Shown here: positions 1-27,186 of the stretch, piece after piece
Layout: the number at the start of each line of letters is the position of its first letter
Numbering within the stretch: position 1 is the stretch's first letter
Assembly: GCA_964036665.1 (NCBI GenBank)
Contig: OZ038531.1
Span: 19,282,168 to 19,346,167, forward strand
DNA length: 64,000 nt
From: Gordius sp. MW1
Lineage: Eukaryota > Nematomorpha > Gordioida > Gordea > Gordiidae
Reading direction: 5' to 3'
The notes under the pieces: generated by a model
The model's database searches: none
The model's input: only the letters and a program-made list of their open reading frames with translations
What the model was told of the DNA's origin: nothing
Position numbers and translations under genes: made by a program

Positions 1-52
1 CGTTTTTCAAATTTTGGTACCCAACGCGTGAGTAAGAAAAATTTATGGTTTG

Positions 53-204
53 CATGGGCGTAACCTGGAGTGGCAGGGACAGGCGAATGGCCCCCTCTAA
101 ATCCAAAAAATCTTAGATATTTAATAAAATTATGGCTAAAATTAAAAAAATGGTGCCAATCATTATTGCCCCCCTCTAATTTCAATTTCCTGGCTACTCT
201 CATG
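53..204. mobile_element. Degenerate hAT-type MITE (CATGGGCGTAGCC family)
   Basis: Starts with CATGGGCGTAACCTGG and ends near CTGGCTACTCTCATG. Inside are the family signatures: CCCCCTCTAAATCCAAAAAAT, an ATTATGGCTAAAATT core and CCCCCCTCTAATTTCAAT. No target duplication is visible here, so this is an old copy placed by similarity to the intact copies further along. Confidence 0.6.
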
Positions 205-293
205 AGGGTGTGTAAAATTTAATCGAAAAATTAAAGTGCGATTTATGAAAATAATTGATTCCACTGATTTTGTACTTTAATGATTTATTCTAG

Positions 294-315
294 ATATATA
301 TATATATATATATAT
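294..315. repeat. (TA)n microsatellite
   Basis: Uninterrupted alternating A and T. Confidence 0.9.
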
Positions 316-661
316 GATAGCATACAATATCTGATCACATTCTATTATAAAGATAGAGTTTTGCATGAATCATTTAATAGCTTTAAACATAATCTTATTT
401 GTTTTATGAATATATATTTATGTATTTTAAATTAATAAAGTACTACAACTTCACACTATTTAAATACAATTTAAAAATATTATTTTGTTGATATATTTCA
501 CCTTTAGGACTCAAAAAATTTGCGTCCAAATTAAAACAATCAGATTTAAAAAAACAAAAGGAATTTTAATAAACTTAATGAATGATATTCTATTATAAAT
601 TTTGATATTTATTAAAAAATATTATACATTATTTTTAAAGATATGTCCCGTGTATTCTGCA

Positions 662-885
662 ATGTAAGATTGATAAATCTTGACCCGACACTTTAAATCC
701 AACTTAACCCGACCCGAAATCAAATTAAAATTTTCAACCCGAACCCCCACTTGACCCGAAAGCATTTCAAAATTTTCAACCCGAACCCGACCCGAAGACA
801 TTTCATATTTTTTAACCCAAACCCGACCCGACCCGATATTGGGTCGGGTCGGGTCCGGATCGGGTCTTGGGTCACCCGTGCAGTT
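662..885. mobile_element. End of a GC-rich hAT-like element
   Basis: Repeated CCCGAACCCGACCCGAA motifs turn into GGGTCGGGTCGGGTC and then CACCCGTGCAG. This is the same architecture as the well-delimited element at 53378-54685, which ends in AGAGCCCTG and has an 8-bp target duplication. The other end of this copy was not found, so family membership is inferred. Confidence 0.45.
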
Positions 886-2040
886 CTCTATCCTCGAGTC
901 TCTTTGTCAATCGATTGTCACCGTCTAGCCAGCCTTCTTGTTATTACATTTCCACATCTAATGGCTAGCATTAATCGTCCCCTTCTCCCGGAACACATGT
1001 ACGACAGTATTCTTAGCATTATAATATAATACAATACATAAATCAAAATGAGTTTTAATGAAGTAGTAAATATTCCTAAAATCATCCTCTCCGCTGATAA
1101 TTTTATAAATCGGTGGTTAATTATTTAAAAAATTTGGCTACAACAGCTAAAGGTTTTTAGCTAAGATTTCTAGCTGACCCCAGCGACATCTCTGCTTACC
1201 GAATATTGCTTTCAAATGCATTATATTAAATTACATGACTACCAGCAGTTTGTTAAGCCTGAACTGGTGATAAACCTCTCAAATTCTCAATTCATAAATC
1301 ACATTATCCCTTTGTTTTGCCATTTGGTTACTTTTCACATTAGAAAGGTAGGGTTGGCAAGTGAAATCTATTCCACTGAATTTTCTGTGCGATTAATCAC
1401 TACACAAGAATTTATGAGCCTAAGCTTTATTACTATAATAAGTTGTGGCGGAATTGTTTAAAAAAGAATAAGTAAATATTTTGGGATGTAATATGGGTCT
1501 TACACTATGAAAGAACTGTTCAATTTGTAAATTAACAATATTTGCTCTAAAACTACATATGTAAAATTTAATGTAAACCTCAAAATTCTGATTGCTACCA
1601 GTAACGATGCCACATTTATTGTTGTCTTTACAACGTTGTAATATCTACAACTAATTATTTATGTTATGAAATTGATAAAAAGTATCCACTCATACTTAGG
1701 TTTCTATAATATTATAATAAACCGCAATAAATATTTTAGAAACGAGTGATAAAGACTATTTTAAAGAGCTGCAACTATTTTTATGACTTATTATTTAAAA
1801 CATTACTACTTGCCATTGCTAACCAAGAATCTTAGCTAGTTATATGCAAATGATACGTTATTACAAGTTTTTGAATAAAAAAGGTCCATTTCGAGTTTTG
1901 TGATTTTTTTATTTATATAATAATTTAAATAAATTAGGGGAAAATTAAAAATAGTATAAATTTTTTTTATAAAGTTCGACACATGTTGAGGTTTCTCGTC
2001 GAGATGAGACGAGACCGAGATTTTTCTAGACCGAATCGAG

Positions 2041-2602
2041 ACGAGACGTGATCAAAACGCTACAAGGTATACACGAATATGTTTTTATTTTCCCCAAAAC
2101 GTCAAGTTTTTGAATTATAGTTGCTAAAAACGGCGATCTTGGCGTTTTTTAAACGTCAAGAACTTGTAAATTAATCGACAAAATTTTAATTTGATTTATG
2201 AATAAAGGAGAGAGGAATCCATTACAAATATGTTTTATCCAAGCATAATTAATTTTAGAGTTATATGCAAAATTAATTTATTCCTATCCTTTTACATTGA
2301 TAAATTGCCCCACACTTAAGGTCGCCCTTTCTTCCCTCTAACACCAGGAACAGAGATCTCCTGGGCCAAAATTTTGGGGCCAGGCCCGGCCCATACCCGT
2401 ACAAATTAATTTTTTTGGCCCGCACCTAGCCCGCAGATATAACCCAAAAAATGCGCCACTTTGGCCACACACTAGTAAAAACAAGTAGATGTTGCTTAAG
2501 AATTGTTTATTTATATAAAACCATGTTGCATCATTCCTCGAGAAATACGTGTTGACCATTAAAAACTCTACCAGAAGTCCAAACAGTCTGTCGGTTGAAT
2601 AT
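2041..2602. mobile_element. Partial copy of the fold-back element seen at 61454-62210
   Basis: The stretch from about 2070 (AATATGTTTTTATTTTCCCC, then AACGTCAAG and ACGTCAAGAACTTG) follows the left arm of the 61.5-kb fold-back. The terminal motif AAACTCTACCAGAAG, followed by CGGTTGA, appears inverted at 2556-2600. Most of one arm is missing and GC-rich hAT-like sequence (about 2350-2470) sits in the middle. Confidence 0.55.
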
Positions 2603-3153
2603 TTTTGTTAACCCGTGTTATAAATGTCAGTCTATTTAGTGAAAATACCTTATCAGCTTCTGTTTACAAAGCTTAATATTAACCACCGTATTCCCCCTTT
2701 TAAATTCCTAAGGAAATATTTAGCAAATTAAAATTAAAAGTATGGTGAGGTAAACAGGAAAAGGAAGGATTTACTCTCATTAATAAATAATTTAAAATAG
2801 TAATTTACATTGTACATATATAATACATTAATTATATTTAGATTCATGCAGAATATTGTCAAAATTATTTTTCCCTGCTAATGTATAATGAAAAAATTGC
2901 TTATTAGTTTTTAATGCAAATCGATCTGTTTTAAATATGTATATTTAAATGTTTCCTAATCTTATTACTAAAATTTTTAAAACTATGGGCAACAATTTTT
3001 AAAGTTATCCATTTTTTAAAACTATGGGCAACATTTTTTAAGGATATTTTACTATTAATCAATTAATTTTAAAATTAAAAAATCAACAATTATCTTAAAT
3101 TCTACTTTAATCTAATTCTATGTTTGTTGGCAAATCTTTTTGCTTTTTGTTAT

Positions 3154-3776
3154 ATTACAAGTTTCGACTATTCGTGCTACCAATTACAAGTCCGCAAAAT
3201 CCTTTTATTCCCATATAATATCAACACGCAAATCCTATTATTTCCATATAATATAAACACGTGGCGAAGTAAATAAATCGGTATAATATTGATCGGATAA
3301 AGTGGGAGTAGAACGATGGCCGGAGGTTAAATTCAGGGTAACCCAAAAGCTGGAACAAAGTTACGTCTACTAGTAAAATGAAAGGAATTGGATTTGAGAT
3401 CGATTGGCTCTTCGTTTGTCTCCCACTGGACCCACGTGTTTCTAAAGATGTAAAATAAACATATTCCCCCACAGGACTAACGTGTCCTGGTTGGAAGTTC
3501 GGACAATAAATAACTCCTCCTGTAGGACTAAAATGTTCTACGAAGACAAAATAAATATCTGATTTTTATGGTTAAATTCTCGCTATAAAACTTGTCGTTG
3601 CCCTCCTCAATTTGAATGAGGGATGCCGATCGTCCAATGTCTGCATCTAATTATGCACATCTATTTACGTATATTACATCTTATTCACACGCTCATTATT
3701 CTCCCCCTTAGTGGAAAAAGGTACTACTAATCTCATTTGCATAGACGCGAACAGCTTAGTTATCACGGCTACAACA
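3154..3776 (-). repeat. 3' LTR of the Gypsy-type element
   Basis: Direct repeat of 5652-6276. The right boundary is set by the TG start on the minus strand next to the polypurine tract. The left boundary is where identity with the other LTR stops. Confidence 0.85.
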
Positions 3777-3795
3777 CTTTCCCCTTTTACCTTTT
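3777..3795 (-). promoter_or_regulatory. Polypurine tract of the LTR element
   Basis: On the minus strand AAAAGGTAAAAGGGGAAAG directly precedes the 3' LTR start TGTTG. In LTR retroelements such a tract primes plus-strand DNA synthesis. Confidence 0.7.
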
Positions 3796-3999
3796 CCTGC
3801 ACCTCCCATTTAGGGCCAAGGTAAAGCTGCTGCAGGAACTCCGTACCACACCTCTATCGGTGTCTATTGTTAAAATACTAGATGTCTTATCGTCTACACG
3901 TAACTGAAAAGTAAGCCTTCCTAAGATCTATCTTTGAAAAGATTTTAGAACTTTTTAAATTAGCTAACACTATTTAGATTCTAATTAGGGGTTATTAAA

Positions 4000-4625
4000 A
4001 ATCTATCAAACATTTATAATGTCATTGACCTTATCAACCCAAATAAAAGGTATTAGACGGGTAGGGCAAAAACGAGGACTTGCATCTGAGTGAACCCTTA
4101 TCGAAAAAACGTTATCATTCAAACAACCTAATCTCTCACGAAAAATATTTAACTATACTCCACTTTAATTCTATCAATGTTCTAATGCCACAGTCTCCCG
4201 ACGTACTGACCATCACAATCAACCCAACCAGGGGTCGTAGGCTTATTATCGAAAACCCTTGCCCCTGAAACCGAGGTTGGATCATCCAATGCCTCATTAA
4301 TAACAACCAAGGATTTATGCATAGATGCTACCTTGAAACCGGGTGTTGCATGGCCATCAGCATTAAATTTAACAATTGATTTTCGTAATTCTATTACTAT
4401 AGTTTTTACCATGTCTCGATAACGAATCACTTTAATTTCAAAACTTCCTCGCATGCACATACTCGAATTTTAGAACTCCCTCAATTTACATCTTTGACCC
4501 ATCTAATTGTTTTACTAACATGACATTTACTAACGTTTCTAAAAGGTCATAAACATTATACTTAATTATAACCAACATTGAAGCCCCAGAATCTACTAAA
4601 AAATTTATCTGCTTACCTTCAATAT
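4000..4625 (-). pseudogene. Gypsy-type protease / RT remnant
   Basis: Read from 4625 downward, a GKQ-like start leads into the retropepsin motif D-S-G-A-S at 4593-4579. A linker follows that closely matches the linker of the second element at 63.5 kb (shared ATPGFKVAS and SVSGARVF). Then comes the N-terminal RT segment (F-C-P-x-R-x-I-P-F) near 4085-4040. Frames change and stops intervene, so it cannot make a polyprotein. The assignment rests on the protease motif, its order before RT and the LTR context. Confidence 0.75.
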
Positions 4626-5651
4626 TTAATAGACCACCGGAGTTTGTGAAAAACCATAAATGAGCGTTAATTAAAGTTACGGGGGCCAGGATCTAGAGAA
4701 TTTTCCTGCGTGCTCCTGACAACAAAAAAATCATTATTATCTTGCATACCGTTAGAACGTTGCTACCCTGTCGCCTATATATTGTCTATAATGAGCTGTG
4801 TTACTTTAAAAATTATTCACCCTACTCATTTGCATAAGCGATTATAGTTACTAAAAATATACAATTATTATCTGTGCTAAAACCATGAGAAAACATCTTT
4901 TCACTTATGGCCAAAATTAATAAAATTATATGAAGCCTTCGGCCCAAACATGATAATAAAAATTCGATAAGTGATCGAACAAAAATGAAGAAAATAAATT
5001 TATAGCGTTGACACCCACATTTAATTAAAGTCCCTCTACAGGAGGTAATCTATACTCAAAAGACCAAGATCATTAATGATAAGACAAACGACTTGTCGAT
5101 AAAAATTACATTAAAAAAATGAAAACGCCTCTTTTGGCAAAAATATAACCCACAATCAAATGAGTTAAATTATCGCGTCCATTTTTTATTTAAAATGAAA
5201 AATCAATAACGCAAAATATTACGTAAGAATATATTAATAATATGTACAATATAGCAGGAGAATATATCAATAATATGTAAAATATAGCAGACTAATTGAA
5301 AATACAACGTAAGAATCAATGATTTAACCTCAAAAATATTCTAATTATCAAGTGACACTACAAAAATTAAAATTAAAATAATTAAAATTAACGAAGATTT
5401 TTCCATCAAAAACAAGTTATACCTCTGACGGTTCTTCGGATTACTTTTGCTCGTCTTATCAAATTCGTTTGTCCTTCGGGGGTTCTCCTCGTCGTGCTAC
5501 AATTGTACTAACCCAGTTGGGACAACGTGGTCCTTCTTTCCTTTTCTTTTGTATGCACTTCGAACGTCTAACGTCACGAATCTCGTGCTATGACGGTTCT
5601 TCGGCTTGTTGCTGGCGTCCGCTCGTGGGTTACTTTCTTCTCATGCTACCA

Positions 5652-6276
5652 ATTACAAGTTTCGACTATTCGTGCTACCAATTACAAGTCCGCAAAATCC
5701 TTTTATTCCCATATAATATCAACACGCAAATCCTTTTATTTCTATATAATATAAACACGTGGCGAAGTAAATAAATCGGTATAATATTGATCGGATAATG
5801 TGGGAGTAGAACGATGGCCGGAGGTTAAATTCAGGGTAACCCAAAAGCTGGAACAAAGTTACGTCTACGAGTAAAATGAAAGGAATTGGATTTGAGATCG
5901 ATTGGCTCTTCGTTTATCTCCCACTGGACCCACGTGTTTCTAAAGATGTAAAATAAACATATTCCCCCACAGGACTAACGTGTCCTGGTTGGAAGTTGGG
6001 ACAATAAATAACTTCTCCTGTAGGACTAAAATGTTCTAAGAAGACAAAATAAATATCTGATTTTTATGGTTAAATTCTCGCTATTTAAAACTTGTCGTTG
6101 CCCTCCTCAATTTGAATGAGGGATGCCGATCGTCCAATGTCTGCATCTAATTATGCACATCTATTCACGTATATTACATCTTATTCACACGCTCATTATT
6201 CTCCCCCTTAGTGGGAAAAGGTACTACTAATCTCATTTGCATAGACGCGAACAGCTTAGTTATCACGGCTACAACA
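5652..6276 (-). repeat. 5' LTR of the Gypsy-type element
   Basis: Near-identical to 3154-3776, with about a dozen substitutions. Directly inside it, on the minus strand, the interior begins TGGTAGCATGAG, a plausible primer-binding site because these typically begin TGG. Confidence 0.85.
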
Positions 6277-6330
6277 CCTAAATTTTGCATTAATTATATA
6301 TTGTTCTTGTTAATAACATTACTAATATTG

Positions 6331-6775
6331 GCTTTTTAGCCGTCTGCTGGCTACTAACCAATGGAAAAAATGAACATTGGCCAAAGTGTGAATCGAATTT
6401 CTTTTTATATTTGGCCCTTATGTGAAATTTATGACCGTCTCCTGGCTGCTGACAAATGGAAAAAATGACCACTAGCCAAGGTGTGAATTAAACACCTTTT
6501 TCTATCTATATTTTGCTCCTATATAATTATAGACTATTTGGCCGTCTGCTGATCAATGAAAAAAATTACCACCGGCCAAAGTGTGAATCGAAATTATTTT
6601 ATTTTTTTATAATTGGCCCTTATGTATTTATACGCTTTTTGCCCGTCTTCGGACTCCTGACTAATAGAAAAAAATAACCACTGGCTAAAGTGCAAGTCCA
6701 AAATTTTTATTTTTTTATATTTGGCCATTATGTATTTATACCCCTTTTGCACGTCTGCCGACTGACGAGTGCGCG
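6331..6775. repeat. Degenerate tandem repeat, period about 95-108 bp
   Basis: The core CGTCT recurs at about 6341, 6436, 6543, 6644 and 6752. Each is followed by a CTACTGACCAATGGAAAAAA-like stretch, GGCCAAAGTGTGAATC, a T-rich run and TTGGCCCTTATGTA. A further isolated unit lies at 7238-7310. Short open frames here are repeat artefacts. Confidence 0.75.
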
Positions 6776-7237
6776 GTCGGTACATGCAATAGCAGAGCTA
6801 TTGCATCTCGCTGTAGTGACTACTAGCATGTGTGTCATGCCCTTACATAAATTCTTTACCACGTCTCGCCGCATCCCCCTTCCTTACAAGGGCCTTTGCT
6901 TCCACAGATATGAATTCGAATTTCGGTGAGGACATATTTTTTTAATTGCTCTTTAACCTTATTACTTGTTTTTAGCCCCTTTGACATTTTTGATATGTGC
7001 GGTCGGTACAGGCTGAACAAACTTTAGCAATTTGATGGAGCTTTTCCACGAATTAATTTAAATCAAATATCTATCTAGCAAACTTTTAAATACCAATTTT
7101 TTTAAGTTTTACGCCATTTATAGCTTTTGACCCGACATGTTTTTAAAGCAACGCGAATCCGACCAGAAAGCATTTTAATATTTTCGGCCTAATGGCATAT
7201 CACAGTTTCAAAGTGTTTTTATTAATAACATTAATTA

Positions 7238-7310
7238 ATAAGCTTTTTGGCCGTCTGCTCGCTACTGAGCATTGGAAAAATGCTTATTGGCCAAAGTGTA
7301 ATTAGAGTAA
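7238..7310. repeat. Dispersed unit of the 6.3-kb tandem repeat
   Basis: Carries TTTTTGGCCGTCTGCTCGCT, CATTGGAAAAATG and TTGGCCAAAGTGT, in the same order as the array units. Confidence 0.6.
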
Positions 7311-7490
7311 TTTTTTTGTATAAACGGAGCCCCCAGAGTGGGCTTAATGACGAAGTAGCTAAGAAAATGATTTATTTTAGCAACTGTACATGCATTCCGG
7401 ACTGCACACAAGTCGGGCATGAATATACCTCACGTTTAGCCCCCTCGCCTTTTCCAATATTAAATTCTCTACGACGCTCCTCTCGATTTA

Positions 7491-7812
7491 ATCATAAATT
7501 GCATATCAAATGTGCTTTGGTTATACGTAGAATAAAAGAGTAATAGCTGTAGTGTACGAGAATTAAAACCAGATATATATAAGGCAGGCGGTGCGCTTGG
7601 TTAACGGGTATCTGGGGGCGGAGCTCCCAGGCCCCCACACGGGCGTCTGAAGGCGGAGCCCTCAACAGGGGTCTGGGTCAAATTTTATAAAATTAAGTAC
7701 AAGGTATCTATGCTATATTTCCAACCATTTCACTCATCCCTCCACTTACTCTCCTCTTCCTCCCCTTTTTCTCTCCATTCCCGCCTACAATTTGCTATGC
7801 AATTTATGGGCT
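7491..7812. mobile_element. Short inverted-repeat element with GC-rich hairpin core
   Basis: Bounded by TCATAAATTGCATATCAAAT on the left and its near-complement ATTTGCTATGCAATTTATGG on the right. The interior (about 7609-7680) carries decayed TGGGGGCGGAGCTCCCA hairpins. The left part (TATACGTAGAATA) is shared with the locus at 51207. No ORF is present. Confidence 0.5.
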
Positions 7813-9339
7813 CGTTTTTGGTTGTCCGCTCGTCCTGTCCTGTCACGTGCTGTCCTGTCCCGTACCGTACTTTCCAACTTATTTTTTAATAATTGCTATG
7901 GAAACTAATACAAAATAACTTCCTCGACCCAAGTGTTGACCGCTCTCAGCACGGTAATTGGATCTGAGTCTTTGGCAGACAGCCTACGTTTTTCTTTGGT
8001 AGCTTGCTCGGGCATAGGTATCGAACTGCATTGAACGTTTAATCATTTTCTGGCTTGGTCTTTCAATCGATCGTATCGTTTTGCTTTCATATTCCACGGT
8101 AACATTTTAATCGCACTTCGCCGTCGAGCTTGCTACGGGGGGGGGGAAGTTGTTGTAATGTTACGTCACATTATTGGCTAACGATTGACAACTTACATCT
8201 GTGCGTCGTAGGGTTCAGGAGATACTCTACCCCAAAGTTTTTGTTTAACGAAACCCAAAGCAGCTTTCTTGCTTTCCCAGAGCGATCTTCAGCTAGGAGT
8301 TGACAGAGACATTTCGCCACCCTAAGTGGCTCAGGACGCTCCCCAATGAGAGCTGCAAGCCTATCGACCATAAAAGTACGGGTATTTTCGTTAAATAATC
8401 GGTGACGTCGCTATACCATACATCAGCTAATGGCGCCGACACGGGTACCAGCTAACATCACTAAGTGTAGAAAAAATTGTCACCAGACTTATCTCGTATA
8501 AAATGCCTACGCCTACCATAACCACCATGGAGCTATGAACTTCATATCGGTAATCTTTGACCTGACGTCGATGGTATTACCTCTCATCAACCACGTGCGA
8601 CGTTAGGGTAAGCAACATATAAAAATCACACCATGCGCAACCAGCAAAAGGATTTGCCCACCCAGGAAATCAGACCTCATCAAACACTTAAAGGTGATAT
8701 GGCGTATAGCCAAAAAAAACATGTCATTAAGGCATTAAGCCTCCGAAAATAAATTCGCATCTGGAATTAGCGCATGTAATCATAACTTTCAAACCCGAAA
8801 CATCGTCGTACACGTACTGCTTTGTACCGACAGAATTCCTTCGAACGTAGTATGGACGAGTTTTGTTAGAACAATACCCCAGAACTAGGCCTAAGTTTCC
8901 TAGGTATAAAAAAAATTTAGTTCGGACCCTCGGCGGTATGTGGGGGGCGCAGCTCCAAATTTGAGATCATTTATCAATCCTATGACAGAAAACTTTTTTC
9001 GATATATTCTCTGTTTTAAGATAAGCATCTTATCTTAATTCTTAGACACATCTCAGGCAGAATATTTTCCTGGGTCTGTGGGCATTGCCTACAGTCAACG
9101 AATACTCTGATCACACCATTTAACTGTTATCTGAATCTAACCTTTAAAATTAATAAAGGGCTTGACAACTACTGTTTTATATTTGTATTCTACTTTAAAA
9201 TATCCATGATTTTGATGGAAATTTCTTTTATGTGAATGCAATGACTAGCGTGTGCAAGTTTTTATACCCATTTGTCATGACACGCATTTGCACAGGGTTC
9301 CAACTAACACCTGTAGCTTAGCAAATCAATTTTTTGCCT
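7813..9339. other. Region without a confident gene
   Basis: Less AT-rich than its surroundings. It contains one open stretch on the minus strand (8171-8406) that may be an exon or a decayed element. Otherwise I see nothing I can name. Confidence 0.4.
8171..8371 (-). CDS. Unidentified open stretch, possible exon
   Basis: A minus-strand frame stays open for about 79 codons (8406 down to 8170) with balanced codons, unusual for this AT-rich sequence. The best stretch reads LRVAKCLCQLLAEDRSGKAR and is helix-like. On the minus strand a splice-donor-like AGAT|GTAAGT lies at about 8189, and an acceptor-like TTGCAG at about 8350. I do not recognise the protein. No flanking exon could be joined with confidence, so it may be an exon of an unseen gene, a decayed transposon frame or chance. 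Confidence 0.2.
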   Translation of the reverse strand: MVDRLAALIGERPEPLRVAKCLCQLLAEDRSGKARKLLWVSLNKNFGVEYLLNPTTHRCKLSIVSQ

Positions 9340-9841
9340 ATGAAAATTTCCTCGTTTTTTATATTTAACGAGAAAGATTTTATAGGGCTAGGTGATGGTT
9401 ATTTGCCAGGAATAAAACCAATTTACCCAGATTTTGATAAAGACCCAGAAGTATATAAACATGATTATTCAAAAGACACTAGACATAATTGGGAGAAAAA
9501 GATTGACCAATTCTTATCTACGGATAATCCAGTAGATTTTAGGAAAAGGATAGCCTCGAGTGCCATGTTTTTAACAGGACTAGGATGCACATATTGCATG
9601 AAAGTTTTGGGGAAAAAACCACCTCTCTCTGGTACCACATATTAAATAATACATCAATCTTTAAGGTTTACAATCTTATTTATTGACAAGCTCAACACTA
9701 GCTTTGGTCACATGGTTTAGTATCAATGCCTACCATAAAAGACAAGTTAAAAGGCAGGCTATGCTTCTTTGGTATTTAAGGCAACATCGAGAGGATTGGC
9801 CCAAGCCATACCCAAGTATTATATCATTAAGTTCATTTTAA
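9340..9841 (+). CDS. NDUFC2-like complex I subunit (NADH dehydrogenase 1 subunit C2)
   Basis: Probable accessory subunit of mitochondrial NADH:ubiquinone oxidoreductase, acting in the inner membrane. Two blocks join across a 34-nt GT-AG gap: 9340-9631 and 9666-9841, in phase, giving 155 aa. The C-terminal half follows the NDUFC2 layout: a first membrane helix (ASSAMFLTGLGCTYC), a basic turn with KKPPLSGLQ (compare RRRP...AGLH in vertebrate NDUFC2), a second helix (LLTSSTLALVTWF), then a charged tail with KRQ and REDWPKPYP (compare HPEDFPE). The N-terminal ~75 residues are longer than in vertebrates and I do not recognise them; the true start or an upstream exon could differ. I chose the ATG at 9340. 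The match is from remembered family features, not a search. Confidence 0.5.
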
Positions 9842-11060
9842 TCTATTTTTTCAATTTAGAGAAAACATTTGGTGATATTTTACTGCCATGGGTCCCTCAT
9901 AGACTTAGATGAATATTTCCATCATTCTTTTATATTTTTTGTAAAACATTTTAATGTAGACATTGATATCTACAATTTAATTGTGTGTTATAAATAAAAT
10001 ATTCGTTGAAATTAAATTATAATGTTATATTAAAAAATGGAAAATTTTGAATTATTTTAAGCACAAGAAAACAAACAAAATTTATAAACTGTATTTCATT
10101 TAATATTTTTGTTACCATAGTATAATATATAACAAACACATGTGATTAATATGAAATTCAATCAATATTTTATGTATATATTATTTAATATTCCATAAAT
10201 TGCATAGCAGCTATTTAACTTTTACATAGTATTCCAAATAAATAATTAATCAAATTCATAAAACTTAGAGAATAGTTATCTTAAAGTTATTGTACACTTT
10301 GTTTAAGTTAAATCACTTAAAAATAGTGCTTTAAAGGTTTAGTAACTTAAATAAGAAAAACAATATCATTTGAATTATATTAATTTGCCAGCTTTTCAAT
10401 TAATTACTTTTAATAAACTTTCAAAACTCTTAAAAACCAAATAATTAATAATATTTATAACATAACAAATCACTCTCTTAAAGCTAATTACACATCTAAG
10501 ATGGTTTATTTCATAAGTGATAACAATACAAAATTACTAATAGCTATACAACCAAGAACTCTTAATGTAATGATCAGTATATAAATAAATAGTTATTGGA
10601 TAACAAAATATTGTGGTTTGTATTATGTGTACATGTACAAAAACGTGACAAAAAGAAACGATATCAAAATATTATGATGATTTTTCATAATGCAAAAGGA
10701 ATGAACGGATGATGAGCGAAGAAAATGCGTTTTCCATTGCCACTTTTAAATGTGTCCTTCCTTCGAGATTGATGTTGAGAGAAGTTTTTATAACAAAAAG
10801 GTACAGAAAAATGTATTATCAGAGGAGCTCTGATATTTAAAATCATTAAAAATTGAATTACAACGGTTTAAAATTTCTCTGATTCCACAATTGATATGTG
10901 AGTTGATAATACAAACAAGGTTGTGGGGGGGTATTTTTAAAATACAATCTAGTGTACCCTGTAAATGTCAAATGTGTTTTTTAACCTAGCAAAACATATT
11001 TTATTGATAATGCCCGCTTGGGTAGTTTAAAAGGAATTGTTATTTTATTTTGAATAGAAG
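9842..11060. other. AT-rich intergenic space between convergent genes
   Basis: No coding potential seen. It should hold the 3' ends of both the NDUFC2-like gene and Wdr47. A TTTATT at 11044-11049 (AATAAA on the minus strand) is a candidate Wdr47 poly(A) signal just past the MITE. Confidence 0.5.
9993..9998 (+). terminator. Candidate polyadenylation signal AATAAA
   Basis: AATAAA about 150 bp after the stop of the NDUFC2-like gene. AT-rich sequence makes chance matches common. Confidence 0.35.
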
Positions 11061-11202
11061 CATGGGCGAAGCCAACATTGGAATTAGAGGGGGGGGCAAT
11101 TATAATTTAGAGAGGGGCAAAGTGAACATTTTAAAAATTTTAACAAATTTTTGGATTTAGAGGGGAGCAGACGCCCCTCCCTGCCCCCTGGCTACGCCCA
11201 TA
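11061..11202. mobile_element. hAT-type MITE just 3' of the Wdr47 stop
   Basis: Ends CATGGGCGAAGCC and GGCTACGCCCATA. Flanks AATAGAAG (11053-11060) and ATTAGAAG (11203-11210) match at 7 of 8 positions, an 8-bp target duplication. It lies 20 bp beyond the Wdr47 stop codon, so it is probably part of the 3' UTR. Confidence 0.85.
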
Positions 11203-11222
11203 ATTAGAAGTCGTTGTTTTAT

Positions 11223-27186
<15,964 letters not shown>

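Larger units (their letters stand above)
205..3153. other. Gene-poor AT-rich stretch with repeats
   Basis: I see no supported gene. Open frames are short and frequently interrupted. The stretch holds a (TA)n run at 294-315, a CCCGACCCGAA-rich repeat at about 662-885, and a partial fold-back element at about 2041-2602. Confidence 0.6.
3154..6276 (-). mobile_element. Ty3/Gypsy-type LTR retrotransposon, internally deleted
   Basis: Two direct repeats of about 624 bp (3154-3776 and 5652-6276) differ at roughly a dozen positions and flank a 1.9-kb interior. On the minus strand the LTR starts TGTTGTAGCC. It is preceded by a purine-rich tract at 3777-3795, which fixes the 3' LTR as the left copy. 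The interior carries minus-strand remnants of gag, an aspartic protease with DSGAS, and the start of reverse transcriptase. RNase H, integrase and most of RT are missing; a full-length element of this type would need several kb more. I could not find a matching target duplication at the outer ends. Confidence 0.85.
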
